Shown here in pieces: positions 37,339 through 45,329 of a stretch of 64,000 nt of DNA. This stretch comes from Candidatus Competibacteraceae bacterium (lineage in GTDB: Bacteria > Pseudomonadota > Gammaproteobacteria > Competibacterales > Competibacteraceae): NCBI GenBank assembly GCA_016712625.1, contig JADJQQ010000004.1:186001-250000 (forward strand), read 5' to 3'. The notes under the pieces were generated by a model. That model was given only the letters and a program-made list of their open reading frames with translations. It searched no databases and was not told the DNA's origin. The translations under genes and the position numbers were made by a program. The stretch's first letter is position 1. Every line of letters begins with the position of its first letter.

Positions 37339-38514
37339 TCAAGCAAGGGCATCCCGTGGCCATTTGTTCGCGCGTGAATGTTCCCATTCCTTCAGAAACT
37401 TCCGACCGCGCGTCGCCCCATGCTCTCGTAACCCCGCAATAAAAACTGGATCGCGATTGAACTTGCTCGCCACATCGAGCTCGGCTCGATTGGTTGACAT
37501 GGATATTACATAAACATCAATCGGTTTCTTGCCTTTGGCAAATTTATCTTTTGGATAGCTCGCGATCCAATCATTCACTTTCTGGATGAAATACAATTCC
37601 TGATTGAGGGATAGATTCCCGGATAGCTCGTTCCGGCGATCCTCGATTTCTCCCAGTAACAGCGGCTCTTTCTCGCGTCGTTGCGGGTTCAGCCGAATTA
37701 CCCAAATTTCATCTGGAATATCTGATAGATCCTTGCCAGCGATGAATTCACGCACGGGCGGATTTTGTGAAAAGAGGCCATCCCAATACAGTGGATCTTG
37801 ATCGTACTCGTTTTTGAGACCGGGAATTTTCTGAGCGCGGCGGATTTCCGGCAGCGTGCCCGAGGCCGCTACCGCCGCATAACTGATGGGACGCGCTTCC
37901 GGTCCCAAGCGCGGGTCATGGGAGTCAAACGCTTCAAACGCTCCGCTCAAAATCTCCACCGCTCCAATTAATAGTTGCGGCTTTTTGCCAAGGCCCTGGA
38001 TCTGCGCCAGATTGGGAGCGCAGGTTTTGAGTAATTGTTGGAAATCGTAAAACTCGGGGCGGATTTCACCCAAAGCCAATGCGGGCGGCAACGAATTTTC
38101 CAAAGTAGACCAATTGCGCAATACCGCCATCTGCCAATCGTAAAATACGGGCGGCGCCAACTGCTTGAACTCTAATCCAGCTGTCTGTAACTTAAAAGCG
38201 AGTTGGGCGAAATGGTTCATGCTCAGCTCGCCGCTCTTTTGCGCCTGAAAGGTATCCCACAGGTCGTTCAAAGCCCGCCGCGCTTCGGCAAAGGGATTTG
38301 GTTTCCCATTCAGCAACCCATACCACACCATGAACGCATTCAAAGCGCCGGATGAAGTCCCGCTCAAACTAATGAGATCGAAGCGCTTCGTTCCTGTCTT
38401 GGCTTTCTGGAGAACTTCAGCTTCCCGCAGGATTTCATCCAAGACGCCGCAGGTAAACGCGCCATGAATCCCACCACCCTGACAGGCGATAGCAATCTTT
38501 TTTGGTCTCTCCAC
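37339..38514 (-). CDS. patatin-like phospholipase family protein
   Basis: Patatin-type lipid acyl hydrolase of 391 residues. The oxyanion loop ACQGGGIHGAFTCGVL, the nucleophile elbow SLSGTSSGALNAFMVW and the Asp of YWDGLFSQNPPV give the Ser-Asp dyad. No signal peptide is present, so it acts in the cytosol or is exported without one. The GTG at 38514 has GGGGG upstream. The gene is downstream of and on the same strand as the liv operon but separated by about 100 bases. Substrate unknown; in PHA-storing bacteria a granule-associated role is conceivable but unsupported. Confidence 0.88.
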   Translation of the reverse strand: MERPKKIAIACQGGGIHGAFTCGVLDEILREAEVLQKAKTGTKRFDLISLSGTSSGALNAFMVWYGLLNGKPNPFAEARRALNDLWDTFQAQKSGELSMNHFAQLAFKLQTAGLEFKQLAPPVFYDWQMAVLRNWSTLENSLPPALALGEIRPEFYDFQQLLKTCAPNLAQIQGLGKKPQLLIGAVEILSGAFEAFDSHDPRLGPEARPISYAAVAASGTLPEIRRAQKIPGLKNEYDQDPLYWDGLFSQNPPVREFIAGKDLSDIPDEIWVIRLNPQRREKEPLLLGEIEDRRNELSGNLSLNQELYFIQKVNDWIASYPKDKFAKGKKPIDVYVISMSTNRAELDVASKFNRDPVFIAGLREHGATRGRKFLKEWEHSRANKWPRDALA

Positions 38515-38619
38515 AAAAACCCCCTACCCCGTTGCCATGAAGATCAAATGCCGCCGACAGTAGCATTTTCACTCGCCTTTCCAAAGCTATTCAGATCGTC
38601 CAATGCGGTTAAAAATCCA

Positions 38620-39336
38620 TTACACGCCCAAATACCGACTCCACAACCCTCGATCTGAATCGAGTTCGGCCGAAGTACCGCTCCAAACCAAGCGACCGCG
38701 TTCGAGGATGAAATGGCGATCAGCCAGCTTGACCAGGCGCTCGACATACTTATCCACCACCAACACAGTCTGACCAGCCGCCTTCAGGCGGTCGAGGCAG
38801 CGCCAGATCTCCTCGCGAATCACCGGCGCTAGCCCTTCGGTCGCTTCATCCAGAATCAGCAGGCGCGGGTTGGTGGACAAGGCGCGAGCGATAGCGAGCA
38901 TCTGCTGTTCACCGCCGGATAACTGGTTGCCCGAATGGGCCGCTCGCGCCGCCAAACTGGGGAATAAAGCGTACAGCCGCCGTGAAGTCCACGGCTTGCC
39001 CAAACCACCGCGGTTGTCGGCAAAGGCGATGAGATGTTCATGAACCGTCAAATTGGGAAAGCATTGCCGTCCTTCCGGCACGATCGCCATGCCGAGGCGG
39101 GCGATGGCGTCCGCTCGCGCCCGATGAATGGCATGGCCGCCAAACTGAATTTCGCCACGGCGGGGCGGCAAGCGGCCGATCAGGGTTTTAAGCACCCTGC
39201 TTTTACCCATCCCATTCCGGCCAAGCAGCGTAACCACCTCCCCGGCCTGGATGTCGAAATCCAACCCAAACAGCACTTGGCTGGCGCCGTAACCCGCTTC
39301 CAGGCCGCGACAGCTTAATAAGGGAGCGGAATTCAT
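38620..39336 (-). CDS. livF: branched-chain amino acid ABC transporter ATPase LivF
   Basis: 238-residue ABC ATPase with Walker A LLGRNGMGKS, signature LSGGEQQMLAIARAL and Walker B LLILDEATEGLAP. It shows the LivF hallmarks (short form, GMAIVPEGRQCFPNLTV). The start overlaps the livG stop by four bases (ATGA). It forms the ATPase heterodimer with LivG on the cytosolic face of LivHM. Confidence 0.95.
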   Translation of the reverse strand: MNSAPLLSCRGLEAGYGASQVLFGLDFDIQAGEVVTLLGRNGMGKSRVLKTLIGRLPPRRGEIQFGGHAIHRARADAIARLGMAIVPEGRQCFPNLTVHEHLIAFADNRGGLGKPWTSRRLYALFPSLAARAAHSGNQLSGGEQQMLAIARALSTNPRLLILDEATEGLAPVIREEIWRCLDRLKAAGQTVLVVDKYVERLVKLADRHFILERGRLVWSGTSAELDSDRGLWSRYLGV

Positions 39337-40082
39337 CCGCTGGCCTCCGTGCCCAGATACACCGCCTGCACTTCAGGATGATCTCGAATGGAAGCGACAT
39401 CGCCGGAAGCCAGCACCCGACCGTAGTCCAGCACCGAAATCCGATCAGCCAGTTGAAAAACAGCGTCCATATCGTGTTCCACCAGCAAAATCGCGGTCTC
39501 GGTCCGCAAGCGGTGAAGCAAAGCCACCATTTGGGCCGAATCTTCCGGCCCCATCCCAGCCAACGGCTCATCGAGCAGGAGCAGTTTGGGCCGCGTCGCC
39601 AGCGCCAGCGCAACATCCAGCTTGCGTTGGTCGCCGTGGGGCAGAATGGCGGCGGCGCGGTCGAGCGCAGCATCGAGGCCAAATTTTTGCGCCAACGCCA
39701 AGGCGCTCTCACGCAAGGAGCCTTCCGCCGCGCGCCGGCGCAAACAGCGGAAGCTGGAACCAGCTCGCGCTTGCACGGCCAGCATCAGATTATCAAACAC
39801 GCTGTCTGCGCCAAACACGCTAGTGACTTGGAAACAGCGTGACAGCCCGCGCCGCACCCGCTGATAGGGCGGCAAACCCGTCAGATCGGCTCCATCCAGC
39901 ACCAGACGGCCCGCGTCCAATGGCAACAGCCCGGAAATAAGATTGATCAACGTGGTTTTGCCCGCGCCATTGGGACCGATCAGCGCATGTATTTCGCCCG
40001 GCTCGACGGCGAAACTGACCCGATCAACCGCAACAAGACCCCCGAAGTGTTTGAATAAGCCATCGGCGCTAAACAGGCTCAT
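39333..40082 (-). CDS. livG: branched-chain amino acid ABC transporter ATPase LivG
   Basis: 249 residues from the ATG at 40082, which overlaps the livM stop (ATGA). The longer open frame back to 40301 runs inside livM and is rejected. Walker A is LIGPNGAGKTTLI. The signature is degenerate: AAILPHGDQRKLDVALALAT, as is usual for LivG, where the LSGG motif becomes (L/P)xGxQR. Walker B is LLLLDEPLAGMGP. Partner of LivF. Confidence 0.95.
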   Translation of the reverse strand: MSLFSADGLFKHFGGLVAVDRVSFAVEPGEIHALIGPNGAGKTTLINLISGLLPLDAGRLVLDGADLTGLPPYQRVRRGLSRCFQVTSVFGADSVFDNLMLAVQARAGSSFRCLRRRAAEGSLRESALALAQKFGLDAALDRAAAILPHGDQRKLDVALALATRPKLLLLDEPLAGMGPEDSAQMVALLHRLRTETAILLVEHDMDAVFQLADRISVLDYGRVLASGDVASIRDHPEVQAVYLGTEASG

Positions 40083-41032
40083 CCTGCCCTCCTCGGTCCC
40101 TCGAACAACGACACCACGCCTTTGGGCGCCAAAAACACGATCAAGACTAACAACAGGCCCATCGGCCAGCGCCAGTATTCGGTATAAAGCTTCAGTACTT
40201 CCGCTAGCGTCAACCAGAGGGCCACGCCCGCCGGCCCACCCCAGCGCCGCCCCAGACCGCCGATCACCACCATCACCAGCAAAGTGGCTGACTCCGTCCA
40301 ATGCATCACGGACGGACTAACGAATTTATTGTGGCTGGCGAGCAGCGCCCCAGCCAAGCCGGCCACCGCGCCAGCCCCGATAAAGGCCGCGAGCTTGATT
40401 CGATAAATCGGATAGCCGAGCGCCGCCATCCGGGTTTCATTATCGCGGATGCCGCGTAGCGCATAACCGAAACGGGAAACCGCAAGGCGGCAGGAGAAGG
40501 TGAACAACAGCGCCGCCAGCGCCAGTACCACCCAATACAGAACATGCGGATGCGCGTCGTCCAGCCCTACACCCAATAACAACGGAGCGTGCAAGCTATA
40601 ACCATCATCGCCGCCGTAAGCACTCAGCGAAACCGCTAAGTGGTGCAACATCTGCGAGAAAGCCAGCGTGATCATCAGAAAATAAACGCCACGAGTGCGC
40701 AGTGAGACCGCGCCGATCACGGCCGCGAACGCCCCCGCGACCGCGACCGCCGCCAGCCAAGCGCCCCAAGCGGAAGTAACCCCGCCATCCACCAAAGCCA
40801 CCACCGTATAAGCGCCGACGCCGACAAAACCGGAGTGACCGAGCGCCACCATGCCGCCGTAACCGAGAATAAAATTGAGGCTGGTGGCCGCCATCATCAC
40901 AATCAATAAATGGCGGATGAAACCCACGTAATAGTCGAGATCCAAGGATGGAGCCAGCAGCGGAAACAGCGCGAGCGACAGCAACAAGAGCCACGGCAAA
41001 CTCCGCGCCAGCCACCCAGGAGCGCGCTTCAC
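40079..41032 (-). CDS. livM: branched-chain amino acid ABC transporter permease LivM
   Basis: 317-residue inner-membrane permease with about eight to nine hydrophobic segments and the typical LivM stretches LNFILGYGGMVALGHSGFVG and YALRGIRDNETRMAALGYP, the latter being the EAA-like loop contacting the ATPases. GTG start nine bases after the livH stop, so the two are co-translated. Confidence 0.95.
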   Translation of the reverse strand: MKRAPGWLARSLPWLLLLSLALFPLLAPSLDLDYYVGFIRHLLIVMMAATSLNFILGYGGMVALGHSGFVGVGAYTVVALVDGGVTSAWGAWLAAVAVAGAFAAVIGAVSLRTRGVYFLMITLAFSQMLHHLAVSLSAYGGDDGYSLHAPLLLGVGLDDAHPHVLYWVVLALAALLFTFSCRLAVSRFGYALRGIRDNETRMAALGYPIYRIKLAAFIGAGAVAGLAGALLASHNKFVSPSVMHWTESATLLVMVVIGGLGRRWGGPAGVALWLTLAEVLKLYTEYWRWPMGLLLVLIVFLAPKGVVSLFEGPRRAG

Positions 41033-41041
41033 CGCGACATC

Positions 41042-41962
41042 TCAGGCGCGCGCCGGGAACAGTCCCGCCGGTTTCAGGATAAGCACCGCCGCCATCAAGA
41101 GATACATGGCGATACCAGCCAATGCCGGGCCGAGATCGGCGGCCAGCGCCGGCGGCAGTACCGCTCGCAACAGCGGGGGCAGGAAGGCGCGGCCGGCGGT
41201 ATCCACCAAACCGACTAGCAAGGCGGCGATAAACGCGCCGCGCACCGAACCGATGCCGCCAATCACAATCACCACTAAAGCTGGAATCAGGATCGCTTCG
41301 CCCATGCCGATCTGCACCGCGCTGATCGGCCCCATCAGCGCGCCGGCCAGCGCCGCCAACGCCGCGCCGAGGGCGAACACGAAGGAGAACACCCGATCCA
41401 CCCGCACCCCCATCAATTCGGCCATCGCCCGGTTGGAAGCGCCGGCGCGCACCAGCATCCCGATACGGGTATGGTTGACCAGCAGATAGAGACCAGCCGC
41501 CACCAGCAAACCCGCGCCGAGCAACAGCAGGCGGTAAGCGGAATAGGGCAGTTCAGCCAATAGCTGTACGGGGCCGGCCAGCGCGGTCGGCATCGATGCC
41601 AAGAGAGGGGATGGTCCCCACAGCGCTTTCACCCCATCATCGGCAATCAGAATGATGCCGAAGGTGGCGATCACCTGGGCTAGGTGATCGCGCGGGTAGA
41701 GCCGGCGCACGATCAGGATTTCGAGCAGCCAGGAGACCAGCACCGTCGCGGCGATCGCGGCCAGCACCGCTCCGACGAAGCTGCCGCTGGCTTGATGGAC
41801 CTGGGCAGCGATATAAGCGCCGGCCATGTAGAGCGAGCCGTGGGCGAGGTTCATGGTGTCCATGATGCCGAACACCAAAGTCAGGCCAGCGGCCAGCAGA
41901 AACAGCATCAGGCCATAGCCAAGCCCGTTCAAGATTTGCTCGATGATAAAAATAGCATCCAT
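41042..41962 (-). CDS. livH: branched-chain amino acid ABC transporter permease LivH
   Basis: 306-residue permease with the conserved LivH pattern LGYGLMLFLLAAGLTLVFGI, MNLAHGSLYMAGAY, and the EAA-like loop MLVRAGASNRAMAELMGVRV. It forms the translocation pore with LivM. The livK stop lies 58 bases upstream. Confidence 0.95.
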   Translation of the reverse strand: MDAIFIIEQILNGLGYGLMLFLLAAGLTLVFGIMDTMNLAHGSLYMAGAYIAAQVHQASGSFVGAVLAAIAATVLVSWLLEILIVRRLYPRDHLAQVIATFGIILIADDGVKALWGPSPLLASMPTALAGPVQLLAELPYSAYRLLLLGAGLLVAAGLYLLVNHTRIGMLVRAGASNRAMAELMGVRVDRVFSFVFALGAALAALAGALMGPISAVQIGMGEAILIPALVVIVIGGIGSVRGAFIAALLVGLVDTAGRAFLPPLLRAVLPPALAADLGPALAGIAMYLLMAAVLILKPAGLFPARA

Positions 41963-42020
41963 CGCTACCCTTCAAGCGCCCGGAACAACCGGAAAAAACG
42001 CCCCTGCTCCGAGCCGCCTG

Positions 42021-43196
42021 TCACATCTTACATTCGCCAACATAGGCATCTTGATGCTTTTCCATCACGGTAGCGACTAATTTGTTGGCAAGCTGCCCCT
42101 TGGCATCCTTCTCTACCAGCCGCAGGTAATAGTTCTGCACCGGAAAATTGTTGGGGCCGTAGTTGAACGCGCCGCGCACCGACTTGAAATTAGCTTTCTT
42201 CAACGCCGCCAGCACCGCCTCGCGGTCGTTGACCTTGCCGCCAACTTCACGCACCGCCGCATCCATCGCCATTACCACATCATAGGCTTGGGCGGCATAG
42301 ACGGTGGGGTAACGGCCTTCGTATTGCTTGCGGAAGGCGGTCACGAACTCCGCATTAGCCGGCACTTGCAGGTCGTGCGCCCAGTGCGCGGTGTTGTAGA
42401 TGCCCAGCATCGGCTCGCCCACCGCTTGGATGATATCTTGATCGGCGGAAAAGCCGGGGGCGATGAGCGGGATGCCCTTGAGGCCGCCAGCGACGAACTG
42501 CTTGATAAAATTGATACCCATCGCGGCGGGCAGGAAGAAAAATATCGCATCGGGTTTGGCCGCGCGGATCTGGGCGATCTCGGCGGCGTAATCGATCTGG
42601 CCGACCTTGGTATAAATTTCCTCTTTCACCGCGCCCTTATAAAAACGTTTGAAACCACCGAGATGATCCTTGCCCGCCGGGTAGTTGGGCGCAATCAAGA
42701 CCATATTTTTATAGCCTTTTTCATTGGCGACTTTACCGGCGGCCTCGTCGTAGGTGTCGTTTTGATAGGACAGCCCAAAGAAATAGGGATTGCACTGCTT
42801 GCCGGCGAACTGGCTCGGCCCCGGATTACTTGACAAATACGGCACTTTGGCGGCAAACAGCGCCGGGCCGACCGCCAGCGCCGCGTTGGAGGCGACCGGG
42901 CCGGTAAAGAAGTCAATCTTGTCGCGCTGCAAATAGCGATTCACCAACTGGTTAGCCTGTTCTGGATTGCCGGCGAAGTCGGTCTGTAAAAACTCAGCGG
43001 GCACGCCACCGAGCTTGTTTCCCAGCTGCCCGATGGCGAGATTCAAGCCATCGCGGGTTTCAGCGCCGATGGTGGCGAAAGGGCCAGAAATATCGAGCGC
43101 CACGCCGACCTTGATCGGCGTGGCGGGTTCGGCGGCATGGGCGTTCAGCGTTCCGCAGAGGGCCAGCAAGAGCGCGGCGTTTTTCAGCTTCAGCAT
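42021..43196 (-). CDS. livK: branched-chain amino acid ABC transporter substrate-binding protein
   Basis: 391-residue periplasmic binding protein (type I fold, LivK/AmiC-like). The start at 43196 gives a clean signal peptide (MLKLKNAALLLALCGTLNAH, cleaved after AHA); the longer frame to 43277 does not. The motifs KVGVALDISGPFATIGAETR and DGLNLAIGQLGNKLGG are family-typical. It is first in the livKHMGF operon. The ligand cannot be fixed; such systems bind branched-chain amino acids, amides or aromatic acids. Confidence 0.93.
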   Translation of the reverse strand: MLKLKNAALLLALCGTLNAHAAEPATPIKVGVALDISGPFATIGAETRDGLNLAIGQLGNKLGGVPAEFLQTDFAGNPEQANQLVNRYLQRDKIDFFTGPVASNAALAVGPALFAAKVPYLSSNPGPSQFAGKQCNPYFFGLSYQNDTYDEAAGKVANEKGYKNMVLIAPNYPAGKDHLGGFKRFYKGAVKEEIYTKVGQIDYAAEIAQIRAAKPDAIFFFLPAAMGINFIKQFVAGGLKGIPLIAPGFSADQDIIQAVGEPMLGIYNTAHWAHDLQVPANAEFVTAFRKQYEGRYPTVYAAQAYDVVMAMDAAVREVGGKVNDREAVLAALKKANFKSVRGAFNYGPNNFPVQNYYLRLVEKDAKGQLANKLVATVMEKHQDAYVGECKM

Positions 43197-43414
43197 CGAT
43201 ATTCCTTGAATCGGGATTGAAAAAAATGAGATAGCGCCAGAGTGATCGCTCGGTCGCGTCCCCATAGTGCTTGCCATCGGACGAAAGCGACCGTGGGAGG
43301 CCGCTTGAGCGCCTTTGGATATTACCTGAATTACTCGGGTGCTTTTTATTGAATCCGTTGCCCAAATTCAAATAGTTCGTTATATCTTGACTCTCAAATC
43401 AGATCACCAAAATC

Positions 43415-43912
43415 ATGCGACGCTTTCTGCTGGCTTTCATCGGAATTGGTTTATTGCTGTACGGGGTGGTCTATCTTCCTCCGGTCCGAGACCAGATCAT
43501 CGCACCGTTTACCGACAGCTTGACAGTGATGGCGGGGGGATTGATCACGCTGTTCGGCGGACAAGCCTGGGTGCAAGGCAACGTACTGAGCATTCCCGGC
43601 TTTAGCGTGCGGATTCTCGATCTTTGCAACGGGGTGGAAGCCACCTTACTGCTGTGGACCGCCATGTTGGCTTTTCCGGCCTCATGGCGTCATCGGCTTA
43701 TTGGATTACTGATCGGTTTCTTGGGCGTACAGCTCCTCAATTTGATCCGTATTGTCAGCTTAGTGTACTTGGGCGTATGGAAACCGGCGTGGTTCTACTG
43801 GGTGCACTGGTATGTGTGGGATGCGTTGATCTTGGTGGATGTGCTGCTGATTTTCCTGCTGTGGTTGCGCCAGCTCCCCTTGGAATCCCGGCAAGATGTA
43901 CCAGCCGTTTGA
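43415..43912 (+). CDS. xrtH: exosortase H
   Basis: 165-residue integral membrane transpeptidase-like enzyme of the exosortase/archaeosortase family, short XrtH type. The active-site residues are in order: Cys in LDLCNGVEATLLL, Arg in LLNLIRIVSLVYLG, and His in YWVHWYVWDALI. By family it cleaves C-terminal sorting signals (the XrtH targets usually carry an IPTLxxWG-like CTERM domain). No substrate with such a tail is seen in this window. It overlaps the partner gene by 17 bases. Confidence 0.88.
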   Translation: MRRFLLAFIGIGLLLYGVVYLPPVRDQIIAPFTDSLTVMAGGLITLFGGQAWVQGNVLSIPGFSVRILDLCNGVEATLLLWTAMLAFPASWRHRLIGLLIGFLGVQLLNLIRIVSLVYLGVWKPAWFYWVHWYVWDALILVDVLLIFLLWLRQLPLESRQDVPAV

Positions 43913-44588
43913 TCCCTTGCTGCTCCGTCTGTTAGCGGGCGGTGCGCTCTTTCTGCCTCTGAGTCTGGCAGCCTGGTGGTGGCTGGTGCGAGTACCTCTA
44001 GCAACGTGGCTAGGCTACGGAGTCGGCGCGATCAGCCAATGGCTATGGCCGGAAGCCATTTTGGGCGTCGGCCTGGATGGCGATAAGGGCTTGATCATTA
44101 GCCTGCTGCCCCCATTGCTCGACTCGGCGCAAATGTTCATGGCCCTGCCGCTGCCTTTCAATCGCGCCACCGTGATTCTACCGCTGTTCTGGGGGTTGAC
44201 GCTGGCGACGCCGGGACGCGGACTGCTTCGCCGCTTGTTGCTCGGCACGCTCGTCCTGCTGCCCGTCGTCTATGTGATGGTGTTGTTGTATGCGCAGTTC
44301 CAGCTGGCGCTGTACCGCACCCATTTGCCCCTGTTGACCGAGACTCCACCCGCCAATTATGCGTTGGCTTTACCGGATTCGCCGATGTGGTATTACCTGT
44401 GGGGATTGGGCCGGCAATTGGCCGTGCTGGTGCTGCCCGTGGTCGCGCCGCTGATCGTCTGGCTATTGCTGCACGGCTCGTTCTTGCGCAAAATCATTCT
44501 CAGCGGGCTGCTACGACGCGGACTTCAAGCAGGCGACGCCACACTCCCCCCATCACCGTCCGCGGCGCCGGAGCGAAAGCCGTCGTGA
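43896..44588 (+). CDS. exosortase H-associated membrane protein
   Basis: 230-residue protein with four to five hydrophobic segments, overlapping the 3' end of xrtH. The pairing and length fit the exosortase-H-associated membrane protein seen next to xrtH. Recognisable stretches are WLGYGVGAISQWLWPEAILG and MWYYLWGLGRQLAVLVLPVV. The tail is Pro/Ser-rich. Its biochemical role is unknown. The last bases overlap the GTG of the next gene. Confidence 0.78.
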   Translation: MYQPFDPLLLRLLAGGALFLPLSLAAWWWLVRVPLATWLGYGVGAISQWLWPEAILGVGLDGDKGLIISLLPPLLDSAQMFMALPLPFNRATVILPLFWGLTLATPGRGLLRRLLLGTLVLLPVVYVMVLLYAQFQLALYRTHLPLLTETPPANYALALPDSPMWYYLWGLGRQLAVLVLPVVAPLIVWLLLHGSFLRKIILSGLLRRGLQAGDATLPPSPSAAPERKPS

Positions 44589-45178
44589 TCGTTCGGCGTT
44601 ATTGCCTGATCTTAGGTTCTTTGCTGCTGGCGGCTTGCGATCCCCAGCAGGCTCAATACCGCACGGCGATGCAGCAACTGTTTCAGCGCGATTATCGGGC
44701 CGGCGCCGCCACCCTCACTTCACTGGCTGAAAACGGCCACCCCCCCTCTCAATTTCGATTGGGCTTTCTTTATCGCACCGGACTAGGCGTGCCGCGCAGC
44801 GCCCGCTTGGCCAATTACTGGTTTGAAAAAGCAGCGCAACAGGGCGATGTCGGCGGACAGTACTGGCTGGCGGAATCCTATCGCCGAGGGCAAGGCCTGC
44901 CCGTTTCGCCGGAATTGGCCTATGCGGGGTTTTACCGTCTGGCCGAACGGGGTTATGCCCCCGCCCAATACCAAGTCGCACTGGCCTTGGCGGAGGGTCG
45001 CGGGGTGGCTCGCAACAACGGCCATGCGATCACTTGGCTGCAGCGGGCGGTCGCCGGCGGCCACCCGGAGGCTGCTCGGCGGCTGGCGCAAGCGTATCGG
45101 AACGGCGAACTGGGGCTGCCGCAAGACCCTCTCCAAGCCGCCGAGTGGGAGCGTAAAATACAGCCGGCACGGTTTTGA
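44585..45178 (+). CDS. Sel1-repeat lipoprotein
   Basis: 197 residues from the GTG at 44585, which overlaps the preceding stop as GTGA. The longer open frame from 44387 lies inside the previous gene and is rejected. A lipoprotein signal ends with the lipobox LLAAC. Four to five Sel1-type repeats follow, for example FRLGFLYRTGLGVPRSARLA and YWLAESYRRGQGLPVSPELA. These repeats usually mediate protein-protein contacts. Translational coupling to the exosortase pair suggests a shared envelope function. Confidence 0.85.
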   Translation: MIVRRYCLILGSLLLAACDPQQAQYRTAMQQLFQRDYRAGAATLTSLAENGHPPSQFRLGFLYRTGLGVPRSARLANYWFEKAAQQGDVGGQYWLAESYRRGQGLPVSPELAYAGFYRLAERGYAPAQYQVALALAEGRGVARNNGHAITWLQRAVAGGHPEAARRLAQAYRNGELGLPQDPLQAAEWERKIQPARF

Positions 45179-45329
45179 ACCGGCTTAGGCCGCCGCATGT
45201 TTCGCGCATTCCCAGCCGTGGCGAATTCCCAAGCGCGGCGCGGGAAGGCGGCGGCATTCTATACTCTAGGCTCGCCCAAAGGCCAAAAGCCGCCAAAGTA
45301 CAGCGCTACCGGGAAGGACCAGGCCCATC

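Noticed and set aside
40083..40301. N-terminal extension of LivG
   Set aside because: It lies inside livM, and the ATG at 40082 forms an ATGA overlap with the livM stop.
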